In this document: positions 63,484 through 64,000 of the stretch, piece after piece
Numbering within the stretch: the first letter of the stretch is position 1
Layout of the letters: the number at the start of each line of letters is the position of its first letter
DNA from: Pseudomonas thermotolerans DSM 14292
GTDB lineage: Bacteria; Pseudomonadota; Gammaproteobacteria; Pseudomonadales; Pseudomonadaceae
DNA: 64,000 nucleotides
Direction: 5' to 3'
NCBI RefSeq assembly: GCF_000364625.1
Contig: NZ_KB822615.1
Coordinates: 1 to 64,000 of the forward strand
The notes under the pieces: model-generated
What the model was told of the DNA's origin: nothing
Databases searched by the model: none
What the model saw: only the letters and a program-made list of their open reading frames with translations
Program-made: the position numbers and the translations under genes

Positions 63484-63512
63484 ATATGGGGGAGGCGAGG
63501 CGGCATTTCAAC
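63484..63512 (-). promoter_or_regulatory. sigma32 heat-shock promoter of hslVU
   Basis: On the minus strand GTTGAAA, 14 nt, CCCCATAT. The sigma32 consensus is CTTGAAA, 11-16 nt, CCCCATNT, so only the first base differs. The -10 lies about 47 nt upstream of the hslV start. This fits known heat induction of hslVU. Confidence 0.85.
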
Positions 63513-63570
63513 CGCCGCGCTGCGCGAGGGACCGGAGAGGCTGGCTGGCGCCGGACGCCCGGCGGGCGTC

Positions 63571-64000
63571 TCAGCGCACCTGGCGCTGCTGCAGCAGCAG
63601 GTTGCTGAAGCCGTTGCTGGACAGCTGCTTCTGTGCCTGGTTGAGCTGCTCGCGGTTGTTGAAGGGGCCCACCAGCACCCGGTACCAGGTTTCGTCGCGC
63701 ACCCGGCCGGACTCCAGCCGCACGTTCTGGCCGAGCAGGGCGATCTGCGCGCGCACGCCCTCGGCGTCGTCCTGCCTGCGGAACGAGCCGGCCTGCAGGA
63801 AGTATTGGGTGCGCGCGGCCTGCACCGCGCTGGGCAGCGGTGGCGGCACCTCGCCGCGCAGCGCCGCTTCGGCGCGGGCGGCATCGGCCTTGGCCAGCTC
63901 CTGCGGGGTGGGGGGCGGAGGAGTCTTCTCCGGCACCGCTTCCGGCGGGATGATCACCTCGGATTCCGGCAGCAGGGTGTAGAACTCGTACTTCGGCTTG
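63571..64000 (-). CDS. SPOR-domain protein, C-terminal part
   Basis: About 142 codons are inside the window; the start lies to the right. The end is a SPOR domain: QYFLQAGSFRRQDDAEGVRA, ESGRVRDETWYRVLVGPFNN and QLNQAQKQLSSNGFSNLLLQ, which binds denuded septal peptidoglycan. Before it is a Pro/Glu-rich linker and KYEFYTLLPESEV, typical of FtsN-like proteins. In P. aeruginosa the gene next to hslV (PA5052) is of this kind. A short hairpin (63554-63570, arms GACGCCC/GGGCGTC) abuts the stop codon; 134 nt separate it from hslV. Confidence 0.88.
   Translation of the reverse strand, partial: KPKYEFYTLLPESEVIIPPEAVPEKTPPPPTPQELAKADAARAEAALRGEVPPPLPSAVQAARTQYFLQAGSFRRQDDAEGVRAQIALLGQNVRLESGRVRDETWYRVLVGPFNNREQLNQAQKQLSSNGFSNLLLQQRQVR

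Noticed and set aside
1..64000. Search for tRNA, rRNA and CRISPR arrays by eye
   Set aside because: No regularly spaced direct repeats of CRISPR type and no tRNA-like or rRNA sequence was noticed; a dedicated scan could still find a weak tRNA.

Overview
The window is a high-GC chromosomal segment from a Pseudomonas-type gammaproteobacterium. Gene content and order match the Pseudomonas aeruginosa chromosome in three stretches: msrA-dipA-aceFE-glnE-ilvE-waaFCGP-wapPGQ-carbamoyltransferase-wapH; kinase-msbA with a nearby hldE and two acyl-CoA dehydrogenases; and tatCBA-hisEI-ubiBJE-phaIF-phaD/C2/Z/C1-hslUV-SPOR. AceF has two lipoyl domains, as in P. aeruginosa, rather than the three known for Azotobacter vinelandii. 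The species cannot be fixed by reading alone. No rRNA, tRNA or CRISPR array was seen.

Left edge (1-2.3 kb): a rearranged patch. The end of an IS481-family element sits at a CTAG inside nfeD, leaving only the C-terminal membrane half of NfeD beside an intact slipin gene. Then comes a frameshifted stub of alanine dehydrogenase that ends on top of the msrA stop codon. Next (2.3-10.7 kb) are msrA, the DipA-like c-di-GMP phosphodiesterase, a small secreted protein, an ISL3-family remnant lodged against the aceF terminator, and aceE-aceF (pyruvate dehydrogenase E1/E2). Two matching palindromes about five helical turns apart lie between aceE and the divergent glnE.

10.9-36.9 kb: glnE, ilvE, then a long LPS core block. 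It holds heptosyltransferases (waaF, waaC), a glucosyltransferase (waaG), heptose kinase waaP, the kinase-fold genes wapP, wapG and wapQ, a carbamoyltransferase, wapH, a species-variable outer-core/glycan stretch (three genes), a lone kinase-fold gene on the minus strand, msbA, a Mig-14 homologue, a DnpA-type de-N-acetylase, a membrane O-acyltransferase with an SGNH domain, and hldE. Together these make the heptose precursor, build and phosphorylate the core, flip lipid A-core and decorate the surface.

37-48 kb: two acyl-CoA dehydrogenases, a choline ABC transporter (choXWV) behind an HdeD-like membrane protein and a 67-aa protein, and small housekeeping genes (DUF2780 protein, lipoprotein, pip, dtd, UPF0158, isomerase, SDR). 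48-54 kb: rsmE and tatCBA, hisE/hisI and ubiB/ubiJ/ubiE, all on the minus strand. 54-61 kb: a complete medium-chain-length PHA locus, with phasins phaI-phaF converging on phaC1-phaZ-phaC2-phaD across a shared terminator; a sigma54-like promoter precedes phaC1. 61-64 kb: a DUF971 protein, hslV-hslU behind a clear sigma32 promoter, and the C-terminal part of a SPOR-domain protein running off the edge.

I found no clearly new multi-gene system. The points most worth checking are the kinase-fold LPS proteins lacking the catalytic aspartate, the unassigned outer-core genes, the paired operators at aceE/glnE, the IS scars, and the HdeD/small-protein/choline-transporter arrangement.
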